DNA of 64,000 nt, taken from Pedobacter chitinilyticus. GTDB taxonomy: Bacteria; Bacteroidota; Bacteroidia; Sphingobacteriales; Sphingobacteriaceae. The stretch covers positions 270,998 through 334,997 of the forward strand of contig NZ_QMHN01000007.1 in assembly GCF_003313385.1 (NCBI RefSeq), given 5' to 3'. Made by a program: the position numbers and the translations under genes. Of this stretch, positions 1-8,556 are shown piece by piece. How positions within the stretch are numbered: position 1 is the first letter of the stretch; each line of letters starts with the position of its first letter. The notes under the pieces were generated by a model. That model saw only the letters and a program-made list of their open reading frames with translations, was not told where the DNA came from and ran no database searches.

Positions 1-713
1 TCCATACTGCTTAAGTTAGAAATACGCATGATCTCAGTACCCGCCATTTGTGAAGTACCCAAAATACGGTCACCAAGCTCAATAGATAGTTTAGAAACTA
101 CACCATCAACAGGTGCATAAATGGTAGTTCTGGCTAGGTTAGCACCTGCTTCTTTCACGTTAGCTGCTGATTGCTCTAATCCAAATTTAGCGCCAGTTAC
201 GTTTTCTTTAGAACTTGCTAAAGTTGATTTCGCGGTCAAGTAAGCTGCTTTGGCATTATCAAACTCTGCTGCAGAAATCACCTTTTTATTGTAAAGCTCT
301 ACGTTACGCTTATAGGTAGCTTCAGCATTCACAAAGTTAGCTTGCGATTGAACCAATTGTTGTTGTGACGCTGCCACACTAGCTTTCTGCGAGTTATAAG
401 AAGCTACTGCTCTTTCATAACCCGACTGCAAAATATCAGGACGTACTTTACAAAGCAACTGTCCTTTCTTTACCACATCACCTTCTTTTACCAAAAGTTC
501 AGTTACCTCCCCAGATACCTCAGAGCTTAGCTTCACTTCAGTTTCCGGCTGTATCTTACCACTGGCGGTTACGGTTTCAATCACTGTTTTTTCTCCAGCT
601 TTCTCTACAGTTACCTTTTCGATCTGTTCCTTGCCAATTACTCCTGTTAATTTCAATACGATCAGTAATGCGATAATTGCTCCAGCGCCTATTAAAATGT
701 GTTTTAACTTCAT
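1..713 (-). CDS. Membrane-fusion (HlyD/MacA-type) efflux adaptor, partial
   Basis: The first 237 codons of a gene that runs off the left edge. Residues 5-22 form a hydrophobic membrane anchor. A lipoyl-like half follows (TASGKIQPETEVKLSSEVSG, about 49-68), then an Ala/Gln-rich coiled-coil hairpin (about 95-195), then the second lipoyl half (YAPVDGVVSKLS, about 199-210). This is the order of periplasmic adaptors that bridge an inner-membrane pump to a TolC channel. The start is the ATG at 711-713, 42 bp after the TolC-family gene stop on the same strand, so the two are probably one operon. The sequence resembles MacA, so an ABC permease (MacB-like) may lie beyond the edge; an RND pump is the alternative. 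Family call is firm; the transported substrate is unknown. Confidence 0.9.
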   Translation of the reverse strand, partial: MKLKHILIGAGAIIALLIVLKLTGVIGKEQIEKVTVEKAGEKTVIETVTASGKIQPETEVKLSSEVSGEVTELLVKEGDVVKKGQLLCKVRPDILQSGYERAVASYNSQKASVAASQQQLVQSQANFVNAEATYKRNVELYNKKVISAAEFDNAKAAYLTAKSTLASSKENVTGAKFGLEQSAANVKEAGANLARTTIYAPVDGVVSKLSIELGDRILGTSQMAGTEIMRISNLSSM

Positions 714-755
714 AATTTATTTTAAATATGCTTTTAACAGCTTGTTTTTATTTTT

Positions 756-2201
756 TTAAAATGCGATTTGTTTTCCTAAATAATAATCAATCACCTTTGA
801 TTTGAATAACAAATCATACTTGGCTTGTATCATATCTATTTCTGCCCTGTTTTTATTGGTTAAAGCAGTACTATATTCTACTGAATTGGCCAAGCCTACA
901 TTGTAGCGTTGTTCAATTACATAAAACGCATCTTTTTGGGCGGCGAAAGCATTTTGGGTAGATTGATATTTGCTTTCAGCGGCTCTCAAGTCAGCAACAG
1001 CTTGAAAAATAACTTTATTCAGGTTATTCCTAGAAAGCTGCTCTTGCACTTGTGTATTTTGATAGTTGATTTTGGCTCTTCTTACATTGGAACGAGCATT
1101 AAAACCGTTAAATATTGGTATGCTCAAACTAAATCCAACAAATTGGTTAAAGTTATCTTTAATTTGTGAGCCAAAAGTCTGGTTAGAAAATGTCCTAACA
1201 ATATCTGGGACCTCAGTTACAACTGGTTCTAGCGTACTTTTTACTTGGCCAACAACAACTTCTTTAAGACCATTATCAACCTCTGTTACTTTTTGTCTTC
1301 CGCTAGAATAATTGGTCCCTAAACCTCCGCCAAAAGATAAACGTGGGTAGTAAGTCCCTCTTGCCACATCAATGCCTTTTTCGGCAGCTAATGTTCTTAA
1401 AGATGCCAATTTAATATCTGGAAATGCATTCATTGCTGAAGAAACCACTTCAGAAGCGGTATAGTTATTTTTCGCAACCACTAAAGCATCCACGGGTGGC
1501 ACCTGCACTGCAAATTGATTATCCGAAGGCAATTCCATTAACTGGTTAAGCGTTAAGTACGAAATACTAAGGTTATTTTGCGCATTGGTCACTTCCAATT
1601 CAGAACTTGCTACCTGAGATTTAGCTTGAGAAACGTCAGCTAAAGTTTTATTTCCTACTTCTAACAATTGTTCCTGCTGGTTAAGCTGCTGTTTTGCCAC
1701 CGTTAACTGAGCTTCAGCCGCTTTCAACAAATCTTTATTAAACAAAATTTGCATATAGGCCGTTACCACTTGTAAAATAAGATCGTTTTTTACCTTATCT
1801 ACATTCGCTTTATCGGCATCAAGCAATAGTTTATTCTGTTTAATTTGATTCACCTTTTGCCATCCCGCAAACAAATCAACACTGGCAGAAAGACTACCAC
1901 TAGCCGAGTTGAACTGCTGACTAATATATTGGTTAGTAGATGGGTCGATACTACGACCGAAATTCCGATTACCACTAGCGCTAGCATTTAACGAAGGCAA
2001 TACGGCATGCTTCGATTGCTTAAAAGTCTCGTCGCCTAAAGCTGCACTAAATTGGGCCTGCTTAACCTGTAGGTTGTTTTTGAGGGTTTTATCGATGGCA
2101 TCTTGGATAGTAATTACCTCCTGTGCAGAGGCTATCTGACTGCCAACAGTCGTGGATAATACCACACCAAACAATAAACCTAGGCTATAAATTTTCTTCA
2201 T
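756..2201 (-). CDS. TolC-family outer-membrane efflux protein
   Basis: 481 residues with a Sec signal peptide of about 27 residues ending in IASAQ. Two outer-membrane efflux (OEP) repeats follow, roughly 30-220 and 265-475, rich in Gln/Asn/Ala heptads typical of the periplasmic alpha-barrel. A segment with SFGGGLGTNYSSG lies near residue 290 and resembles a beta-barrel strand. TolC homologues trimerise into an outer-membrane channel with a periplasmic tunnel. The membrane-fusion adaptor gene starts 42 bp downstream, which makes this the channel of that exporter. The divergently transcribed deacetylase begins 84 bp upstream. A second, unrelated TolC gene occurs at 36439-37788, so the two systems are separate. 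No defect is visible. Confidence 0.93.
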   Translation of the reverse strand: MKKIYSLGLLFGVVLSTTVGSQIASAQEVITIQDAIDKTLKNNLQVKQAQFSAALGDETFKQSKHAVLPSLNASASGNRNFGRSIDPSTNQYISQQFNSASGSLSASVDLFAGWQKVNQIKQNKLLLDADKANVDKVKNDLILQVVTAYMQILFNKDLLKAAEAQLTVAKQQLNQQEQLLEVGNKTLADVSQAKSQVASSELEVTNAQNNLSISYLTLNQLMELPSDNQFAVQVPPVDALVVAKNNYTASEVVSSAMNAFPDIKLASLRTLAAEKGIDVARGTYYPRLSFGGGLGTNYSSGRQKVTEVDNGLKEVVVGQVKSTLEPVVTEVPDIVRTFSNQTFGSQIKDNFNQFVGFSLSIPIFNGFNARSNVRRAKINYQNTQVQEQLSRNNLNKVIFQAVADLRAAESKYQSTQNAFAAQKDAFYVIEQRYNVGLANSVEYSTALTNKNRAEIDMIQAKYDLLFKSKVIDYYLGKQIAF

Positions 2202-2285
2202 AAATTAAGTTTCACAATTATAAATAAACAAGGGGTTGCTTTCTGTAATTTTTTAACTACAGCCTTTAATGTTTACATTTACAGC

Positions 2286-2942
2286 ATGTACACCGTTAGG
2301 CCGCCCTTTTTTCTCAAATGGTATTATCGCAATAATTTAATTTGGAATAAAGATAGCACAGAAAAATTTGTTTACCTCACGTTTGACGATGGCCCCATGC
2401 CAAATGTTACAACCTTTGTGCTAAATACACTAAAAAGTTTTAATGTTAAGGCTACTTTTTTTTGTATTGGCGACAATATCAGTAAGCATCCTGAAGTTTT
2501 TGAACAAATCAAAGCAAATGGACATGCCATAGGCAACCATACTTACAACCATTTAAAAGGTTGGAAAACGGATGACAAAACCTACATTGATAATTTTTGG
2601 CAATGCCAAGAATTAACGGAAACGAACTTGTTTAGGCCGCCTTATGGTAGGATTAAGAAAAGTCAGATAAGAAAGTTAGTTAACAGTTGGCAATTGACAG
2701 TTGGCAAGAGGCTGAAAACTGAAAACAGCGAACTGCAAACTGTAATGTGGGACGTGCTAAGTGGAGATTTTGACCTAAAACTCTCTCCCGAAAAATGTTA
2801 CCAAAATGTGATTAAAAACACCAGAAACGGCTCCATTATTGTATTTCACGACAGTTTAAAAGCTTGGGACCGATTAGAATATGCGTTGCCCAAAAGTATC
2901 GAATATTTACTGCAGCAGGGTTACCAGTTTAAAACACTGTAA
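2286..2942 (+). CDS. Polysaccharide deacetylase family protein with a repeat-derived insert
   Basis: 218 residues of the NodB/CE4 deacetylase fold. Motif 1 is LTFDDGP (31-37; Asp34 would be the catalytic base and Asp35 a metal ligand). Motif 2 is NHTYNH (84-89, the metal His pair). Motif 3 is RPPYG (117-121), and FHDS (187-190) carries the C-terminal catalytic His. CE4 enzymes remove N- or O-acetyl groups from peptidoglycan, chitin or other polysaccharides. No clear signal peptide is present, although the N-terminus is aromatic and basic. Residues 131-152, between RIKKSQIRK and VMWDVLSGDF, look like foreign sequence: their codons read as a CAGTTGGCA / GAAAACTG quasi-repeat, and homologues usually have a shorter link there. 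The catalytic residues survive, so activity is possible. Confidence 0.9.
   Translation: MYTVRPPFFLKWYYRNNLIWNKDSTEKFVYLTFDDGPMPNVTTFVLNTLKSFNVKATFFCIGDNISKHPEVFEQIKANGHAIGNHTYNHLKGWKTDDKTYIDNFWQCQELTETNLFRPPYGRIKKSQIRKLVNSWQLTVGKRLKTENSELQTVMWDVLSGDFDLKLSPEKCYQNVIKNTRNGSIIVFHDSLKAWDRLEYALPKSIEYLLQQGYQFKTL
2676..2742 (+). repeat. Quasi-repetitive tract inside the deacetylase gene
   Basis: The tract holds two copies of CAGTTGGCA separated by ATTGA, followed by several spaced copies of AACTG (GAAAACTG, GAACTG, CAAACTG). Its base pattern differs from the flanking coding sequence and resembles the short tracts found between genes in this and related genomes. It stays in frame with the deacetylase. 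Boundaries are approximate. Confidence 0.6.
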
Positions 2943-3056
2943 ATTTTGTCTGATAATTGATTGTATCCGTCGAACAAAGATTACGATTTGAACATCTTGC
3001 CCGTTGCCGCCCTTTATTACCGGAAAATTTCACAAAGCTATCTCCAATCAACCTAA

Positions 3057-3995
3057 TTAATCCTTAATCAACTGACTTTCGGAAGTTTTTTTGATGAAAA
3101 TCAACGCATCGAAATCCTTACCAATGGTAGTGGGCAGTGCAAATGGGGCCTTCCATCCCACCATAATATTGGTGATTTTTTTGGTCTGCTTCGCAAAAGG
3201 ACTTTCTTCAGTAAATCGCACATAAAAATCTGGAGATTTTGATTGTCCAAACAACCAAGTAAAGCTATCTTTTTCTACCAGCACCAATTGGTTAACGGCA
3301 AAGGTATAACCTTTATCTTCGCTCCAATTCATGGTTCGTACACTTCCCTCATAAGTATCAAAAGCGATGTTAAAAAACCTTTTACCATAAACTCCCTTTA
3401 AGTAATCACCCATGGCACTGATCTCGGGCATGGTTTTATTTTTTGCTGTATGAATGTTATGCGCCCACAAAACAATTTTCGCCTTGGTGGCATTTTGTAC
3501 TTTTACAACTTCATCGGTCATAAGCTGATCTCTAGTAAACGGATCATAAAAACCCTCTCGGTGGAAACCAAATACGGTCACTTTATGGGTAGGATTTCTG
3601 TCATTATAGGCCTTTAGGCATTGAAACAACTCCACAAATTCCTGAGTGCGATATGCCCTCAGGTTTTTCATTGCAGTAGATAAATCAACATTCTTGCCCT
3701 GAATGAAATCATTGATTCTTGCAAATTCAGTATCTAGATGTTCAAAACCTATCTGAGTGTATCCCTCATGAGTCACCAAATACTGGATAATTTTATTTTT
3801 CTCGAGGTAAAATTCTTTGGTCCCGTGGCTAGCTTCGCCCAACATTAAAACTTCAATACCTTTTAAATCTTGCTTTAGCTTTGATTGGCAGCTGGTTAAA
3901 CTGATTGCATTTTGATTTAGCCAAGCGAGATCGGTTTCTTGGGCATAGCTTGCCAAACTCATCAACAAGAGGATAACGAAGTAAAGTTTTTTCAT
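3057..3995 (-). CDS. Erythromycin-esterase-family secreted protein
   Basis: 312 residues with a signal peptide of about 18 residues (cleavage near SYA-Q). The family motif GEASHGTKE lies at 53-61, supplying Glu54, His57 and Glu61. WAHNIH near residue 177 matches the second conserved block of the erythromycin esterase / succinoglycan biosynthesis family. EreA and EreB hydrolyse the macrolide lactone, but most members have unknown substrates. This one is shorter than the roughly 400-residue resistance enzymes and is predicted to be exported, so it should not be read as a resistance gene. It is divergent from the M23-like gene across a 149 bp spacer and has no operon partner. Family call is good; function is not known. 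Confidence 0.85.
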   Translation of the reverse strand: MKKLYFVILLLMSLASYAQETDLAWLNQNAISLTSCQSKLKQDLKGIEVLMLGEASHGTKEFYLEKNKIIQYLVTHEGYTQIGFEHLDTEFARINDFIQGKNVDLSTAMKNLRAYRTQEFVELFQCLKAYNDRNPTHKVTVFGFHREGFYDPFTRDQLMTDEVVKVQNATKAKIVLWAHNIHTAKNKTMPEISAMGDYLKGVYGKRFFNIAFDTYEGSVRTMNWSEDKGYTFAVNQLVLVEKDSFTWLFGQSKSPDFYVRFTEESPFAKQTKKITNIMVGWKAPFALPTTIGKDFDALIFIKKTSESQLIKD

Positions 3996-4144
3996 CTATT
4001 TTTTTCTTATTGGATGCAAACCACAAACCTTTTCCATACACTTGAGATATTTATTTTATTTTCAGTATGGATTTACAGCTTCTTTCTCATCCTTAACATT
4101 AAAATCATATCAAAAAACTATTTTAGTCCTCTAACTCACCATTA

Positions 4145-5071
4145 ATGAACAAATTTTACAAAGTCATTTTATCATTCGCTTTCCTTTTATCAGCATCAAT
4201 TTGCCACGCCCAAGAAAGAGAACTTTCCTTAAGCAGTAAAACTAATAACGACCGCAGCGTAAGCATCACCGCAGCGAAAAGATCGCCAGGAACTTATACC
4301 GTAGTCCTTAATTTTAGGGAACTGACCAACGCTAGTGAATCAGGCGATCCAGTTTACAAAGTAAGACACGACAACGACAACATCTTAACGCTAAATCCTA
4401 TCAATAAAAATCAAGGCATTGGACTTTCTTATAGCTACACGTACATCAGGGGGGAATTGAACCCCAAATACAACAAGGATTTTGTTTACGTTTTGCCTTA
4501 CGGAAAAGAAACCAAAGTAAGGGCCGTGGAATCGACTTTCCTAAATGCAACTTATTTTGGATCAACCACACCTGACGACTGGAAAGCCTACCGCTTTTAT
4601 ACGCAAGAAGCTGATACGGTTACAGCCATTAGAAAAGGAATAGTAGTAAACGTGAGCGATTTATATGATGAGGACACCAAAGAACTAAAGTACACCAGCA
4701 GAGTAAACACTGTAATTATTGAGCATGCGGACGGTACTTTAGCTACCTACAAAGGCTTTAAAAAGGGAATTTTGGTAAAAGAAGGACAAACCGTATTTCC
4801 AGGCACTGCGCTAGGCATTAACACCATCACTAACGAAAGGTATGGCATTTCTTTGATGATTACTTATCTCAAATCGGCTGAGATTGGAGCGGCCAAACAA
4901 AATCCAAAGGAAACCAAAAGTTTGTACGGCTTTATTACGCCTTATTTTTGCACGGCAGAAAATGCTAATGGGGTTTTAACCAGTCAAAAATATTATACTA
5001 CAGCAATTACTCCTGAAATTATCCAAAAAGAGATGAGTAAAAAGGAGATTAAAAGCTTGACGAAAAAGTAA
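4145..5071 (+). CDS. Secreted M23/LytM-like protein, probably non-catalytic
   Basis: 308 residues with a signal peptide of about 23 residues (ASICHAQ). The C-terminal half reads like an M23 peptidase domain: ADTVTAIRKGIVV (about 158-170), VIIEHADGTLATYKGFKKG (about 197-215), then VKEGQTVFPGTALGI. These match the beta strands of LytM, but the zinc ligands do not: the first HxxxD position is absent and the final HxH strand is replaced by GISLMITYL. It is therefore probably a pseudo-enzyme, perhaps an EnvC/NlpD-like activator or a binding module. The N-terminal 130 residues are not recognised. The call rests on motif spacing only. No operon partner is present. Confidence 0.6.
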   Translation: MNKFYKVILSFAFLLSASICHAQERELSLSSKTNNDRSVSITAAKRSPGTYTVVLNFRELTNASESGDPVYKVRHDNDNILTLNPINKNQGIGLSYSYTYIRGELNPKYNKDFVYVLPYGKETKVRAVESTFLNATYFGSTTPDDWKAYRFYTQEADTVTAIRKGIVVNVSDLYDEDTKELKYTSRVNTVIIEHADGTLATYKGFKKGILVKEGQTVFPGTALGINTITNERYGISLMITYLKSAEIGAAKQNPKETKSLYGFITPYFCTAENANGVLTSQKYYTTAITPEIIQKEMSKKEIKSLTKK

Positions 5072-5156
5072 GTTGGACAGCCTTTATGAAACTGTTTTGA
5101 GATTGCTTCGTGCCTCGAAATGACGATCGACTAAAAGACTAAAGCGGACCGCACAA

Positions 5157-5188
5157 AAACCTCGTAGGTTTTAAAATCTACGAGGTTT
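5157..5188. repeat. CCTCGTAGG palindrome (dispersed core module)
   Basis: A hairpin with arms AAACCTCGTAGGTTT and AATCTACGAGGTTT. The same core recurs at 20580-20612 and, as CCTCGCAGG, at 26727-26758; a single arm occurs at 26625-26639. Here the outer ends seen in the complete composite elements are missing. Confidence 0.8.
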
Positions 5189-5467
5189 AATAGTAGCGCT
5201 AGCTAAAACATCAACTACACCATAAGACCCTAGATTTTTCAGCAAATTCTTTTTATAATTTTTTCTTTACAGAAAGATTATCTTACAGAAATCATTAAAA
5301 GATTAAAAACCCTCTATCTAATAGCGCAAAAAAAACAACACAAACACCAGAAAAACAACAGATTATGGTTTTAAAAAAATATTCTCATTCCTCTTTAGTT
5401 TATAATAAATTCAAATTACCTAATTACCTGCTTTAATTGCTTTTAAAGGTTGTTTTTGCTATTTTTG

Positions 5468-5504
5468 TTTTGATCAAAAATTCAAGTTTTTTATTGATCA
5501 ATAA
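5468..5504. promoter_or_regulatory. Twin TTGATCAA palindromes upstream of acnB
   Basis: Two exact palindromes, TTTTGATCAAAA (5468-5479) and TTATTGATCAATAA (5491-5504), share the core TTGATCAA. Their centres are 24 bp apart, a little over two helical turns. They lie about 95-130 bp before the acnB ATG, a position suited to a dimeric activator or repressor. The half site TTGAT equals that of Crp/Fnr proteins, but the usual 4-bp spacer is missing, so the binding protein cannot be named. Confidence 0.5.
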
Positions 5505-5598
5505 ACACAAAATTTAATATACAAAACAGTGTTCTTTTTGCAGAAAGCAAGTGTATATTTTGTTGCACAAACCTACCGCAAGAAACACCTTTCCTAAG

Positions 5599-8364
5599 AT
5601 GAGTATTTACAACGATTATATCCAAGAGATTGAAGACAGAAAAGCCCAAGGTCTTCATCCAAAACCTATTGACAGCGCCGAATTATTGAGTGAAATCATT
5701 ACTCAAATTAAAAGTGTAAACAATTTCAACAGAGAAGAATCTGTTAACTTTTTTATATACAACACTCTGCCAGGTACCACTGCTGCAGCGGGTGCGAAAG
5801 CTCAATTCTTAAAAGAAATTATTTTAGGTGAAACTGTTGTTGCAGAAATCACCCCTGATTTTGCTTTCGAATTGTTGTCGCACATGAAGGGTGGACCTTC
5901 TATCAAAGTTTTGTTAGACATCGCTTTGGCTGACAATGGTGATAAAGCCAAAAAAGCAGCAGAAGTACTTAAAACGCAAGTTTTCCTTTACGATGCCGAC
6001 ACAGACCGTTTGAAAGAAGCCTACCACAATGGCAATGAAATTGCTAAACAGATATTAGAGAGCTATGCTAAGGCCGAATTCTTCACCAAACTTCCAGAAG
6101 TAGCAGAAGAAATCAAGGTGGTAACTTTTATTGCTGGTATTGGTGATATTTCTACCGACTTATTGTCTCCAGGCAACCAAGCGCACTCTCGTTCAGATCG
6201 TGAACTACATGGCAAGTGCATGATTACACCAGAAGCCCAAGAGGAAATCAGAGCTTTACAAGCACAACATCCAGATAAAAGTGTGATGTTAGTCGCAGAA
6301 AAAGGTACCATGGGTGTAGGTTCTTCACGTATGTCGGGGGTTAACAACGTGGCACTTTGGACAGGTAAAAGATCTAGCCCTTATGTTCCATTTGTAAACA
6401 TTGCTCCAATTGTAGGTGGAACCAATGGCATTTCTCCGATTTTTTTAACTACGGTTGATGTGACAGGCGGTATTGGTATCGACCTTAAAAACTGGGTAAA
6501 GAAAACAGACGAAAACGGAAACATTATTCGTAATGAAAACGACGAACCTATTTTAGAAGAAGTATATTCTGTAGCCACAGGAACTGTGCTCACTATCAAT
6601 ACAAAAACAAAAAAATTATACAACGGCGATCAAGAACTGATTGATATTTCAAAAGCTTTAACGCCGCAAAAAATGGAGTTTATCAAAGCGGGCGGTTCTT
6701 ACGCCATTGTATTTGGTAAAAAAATCCAAACTTTTGCAGCTAGAACTTTAGAAATTGAAGCTCCTGTAGTATTTGCCCCTGCCAAAGAAGTATCGATAGA
6801 AGGCCAAGGTTTAACTGCTGTAGAAAAAATATTTAACAGAAATGCGGTAGGCATTGCGCAAGGCAAAGTTTTACATGCTGGTTCTGACGTTCGCGTAGAA
6901 GTAAATATTGTAGGCTCTCAAGACACTACGGGCTTAATGACCGCTCAAGAATTAGAAGCAATGGCGGCAACCGTTATTTCTCCAATTGTTGATGGTGCTT
7001 ATCAATCTGGTTGTCATACGGCATCTGTTTGGGATAAAAAAGCACAAGCAAACATCCCTAAATTGATGAAGTTTATGAATGAATTTGGGGTAATCACGGC
7101 TCGTGACCCTAAAGGCGTTTATCATTCAATGACTGATGTGATCCACAAAGTATTGAACGACATCACGATTGACGAATGGGCAATCATCATTGGCGGCGAC
7201 TCGCATACCCGTATGTCTAAAGGAGTAGCTTTCGGTGCAGATTCGGGCACGGTAGCCTTAGCATTGGCAACTGGTGAGGCTTCGATGCCAATCCCTGAGT
7301 CGGTAAAAGTTACCTTCAAAGGTACAATGAAGGAACACATGGATTTCCGTGATGTGGTTCATGCAACTCAATTACAAATGTTGCAGCAATTTGATGGCGA
7401 AAACGTGTTCCAAGGTAGAATTATTGAGGTACACATCGGTACTTTGTTAGCTGACCAAGCCTTTACCTTTACCGACTGGACGGCAGAGATGAAAGCAAAA
7501 GCTTCTATCTGTATTTCGCAAGACGATACTTTAATCCAATCATTAGAAATTGCTAAAAACCGCATTCAAATCATGATAGACAAAGGTATGGATAACCATA
7601 ACCAAGTGCTTCAAGGTTTGATCAACAAAGCAAATAAACGTATAGAGGAAATTAAAACAGGTATCAAACCTGCCTTAACACCAGACGATAATGCCAAATA
7701 TTACGCTGAAGTAGTGATTGACCTTGATTTAATCAACGAGCCAATGATTGCCGACCCTGATGTGAACAACGTAGACGTTTCTAAACGTTATACGCACGAT
7801 ACCATTAGAGACTTGACCTATTACGGTGGCGATAAAAAAGTGGATCTTGGTTTCGTAGGTTCTTGCATGGTGCATAAAGACGACTTGAAAATTGTTTCTC
7901 AATTACTGAAAAATGTAGAAACGCAAACAGGCAAAGTAGAGTTTAAAGCACCGTTGGTAGTTGCGGCCCCTACCTACAACATCATCGATGAGCTGAAAGC
8001 TGAAGGCGATTGGGAATATTTACAAAAATATTCTGGATTTGAGTTCAGCGATGCCTTACCTAAAAGCACTGCACGCACCGAGTACGAAAACATCATGTAT
8101 CTAGAGCGTCCAGGTTGCAATTTGTGCATGGGGAACCAAGAGAAAGCAGCTAAAGGAGATACAGTGATGGCTACCTCTACTCGTTTGTTCCAAGGTCGTG
8201 TAGTAGAAGACAAAGACGGTAAAAAAGGAGAGTCGTTATTAGCTTCAACCCCAGTAGTGGTTCTTTCTGCGATCTTAGGTCGTATTCCAAGTATCGAAGA
8301 ATATAAATTAGCCGTAGAGGGTATCAACTTAACAAAGTTCACCCCTATTTCTACAAAACAGTAA
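5599..8364 (+). CDS. acnB: Aconitate hydratase B (bifunctional 2-methylisocitrate dehydratase type)
   Basis: 921 residues from the ATG at 5599 (MSIYNDYIQEIEDRK); an upstream extension in the same frame lacks family resemblance. Domain order is that of AcnB: N-terminal HEAT-like helical domain (about 1-160), swivel domain 4 (about 165-390, with GTMGVGSSRMSG), then domains 1-3. The [4Fe-4S] ligands are Cys756 in VGSCMVHK and Cys840/Cys843 in GCNLCMGNQ. It interconverts citrate and isocitrate in the TCA cycle, and AcnB enzymes also hydrate 2-methyl-cis-aconitate. It is about 55 residues longer than E. coli AcnB. A stem-loop terminator follows at 8397, and a second, structurally different aconitase begins 192 bp downstream. 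The sequence is intact. Confidence 0.96.
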   Translation: MSIYNDYIQEIEDRKAQGLHPKPIDSAELLSEIITQIKSVNNFNREESVNFFIYNTLPGTTAAAGAKAQFLKEIILGETVVAEITPDFAFELLSHMKGGPSIKVLLDIALADNGDKAKKAAEVLKTQVFLYDADTDRLKEAYHNGNEIAKQILESYAKAEFFTKLPEVAEEIKVVTFIAGIGDISTDLLSPGNQAHSRSDRELHGKCMITPEAQEEIRALQAQHPDKSVMLVAEKGTMGVGSSRMSGVNNVALWTGKRSSPYVPFVNIAPIVGGTNGISPIFLTTVDVTGGIGIDLKNWVKKTDENGNIIRNENDEPILEEVYSVATGTVLTINTKTKKLYNGDQELIDISKALTPQKMEFIKAGGSYAIVFGKKIQTFAARTLEIEAPVVFAPAKEVSIEGQGLTAVEKIFNRNAVGIAQGKVLHAGSDVRVEVNIVGSQDTTGLMTAQELEAMAATVISPIVDGAYQSGCHTASVWDKKAQANIPKLMKFMNEFGVITARDPKGVYHSMTDVIHKVLNDITIDEWAIIIGGDSHTRMSKGVAFGADSGTVALALATGEASMPIPESVKVTFKGTMKEHMDFRDVVHATQLQMLQQFDGENVFQGRIIEVHIGTLLADQAFTFTDWTAEMKAKASICISQDDTLIQSLEIAKNRIQIMIDKGMDNHNQVLQGLINKANKRIEEIKTGIKPALTPDDNAKYYAEVVIDLDLINEPMIADPDVNNVDVSKRYTHDTIRDLTYYGGDKKVDLGFVGSCMVHKDDLKIVSQLLKNVETQTGKVEFKAPLVVAAPTYNIIDELKAEGDWEYLQKYSGFEFSDALPKSTARTEYENIMYLERPGCNLCMGNQEKAAKGDTVMATSTRLFQGRVVEDKDGKKGESLLASTPVVVLSAILGRIPSIEEYKLAVEGINLTKFTPISTKQ

Positions 8365-8396
8365 GAAACAAATCAACATATCATTTGTTAAAAATA

Positions 8397-8428
8397 AGAG
8401 GTTATCTGATAAATCAGATAGCCTCTTT
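8397..8428 (+). terminator. Stem-loop terminator after acnB
   Basis: The arms AGAGGTTATCTGAT and ATCAGATAGCCTCT form a long hairpin with one G-U pair, ending in a short T run. It lies 33 bp after the acnB stop and separates the two aconitase genes into different transcripts. Confidence 0.75.
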
Positions 8429-8470
8429 GCTTATACAAGCAATTGTATAGAATGGTTTTAAATAACATAA

Positions 8471-8534
8471 TTTGACAAATCTCAAAAATAAGTCTGTCAA
8501 AAAATATCTAATTTAGATAATGTCATTATTGACA
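8471..8534. promoter_or_regulatory. TGACA/TGTCA half-site cluster upstream of the second aconitase
   Basis: TTTGACA (8471-8477) and TGTCAAA (8495-8501) form an inverted pair with a 17-bp gap. TGTCATTATTGACA (8521-8534) repeats the same half sites with a 4-bp gap. The cluster lies 23-86 bp before the ATG. It may be an operator; the sequence alone does not identify the regulator. Confidence 0.35.
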
Positions 8535-8556
8535 ATAATTTTAAACAAAATAAAGT

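Larger units (their letters stand above)
5072..5598. other. Intergenic region before acnB: repeat remnants plus AT-rich regulatory stretch
   Basis: The first part holds remnants of dispersed repeats: a CTTCGTGCCTCGAAATGAC core at about 5107-5125 and a CCTCGTAGG palindrome at 5157-5188. The rest, to about 5460, is very AT-rich with no recognisable gene. Two TTGATCAA palindromes lie at 5468-5504, just upstream of acnB, and are described separately. Confidence 0.6.

Noticed and set aside
3057..3995. Macrolide-resistance gene
   Set aside because: Family motifs match erythromycin esterase, but the protein is short and exported, and the family is mostly of unknown function. Resistance is not supported.
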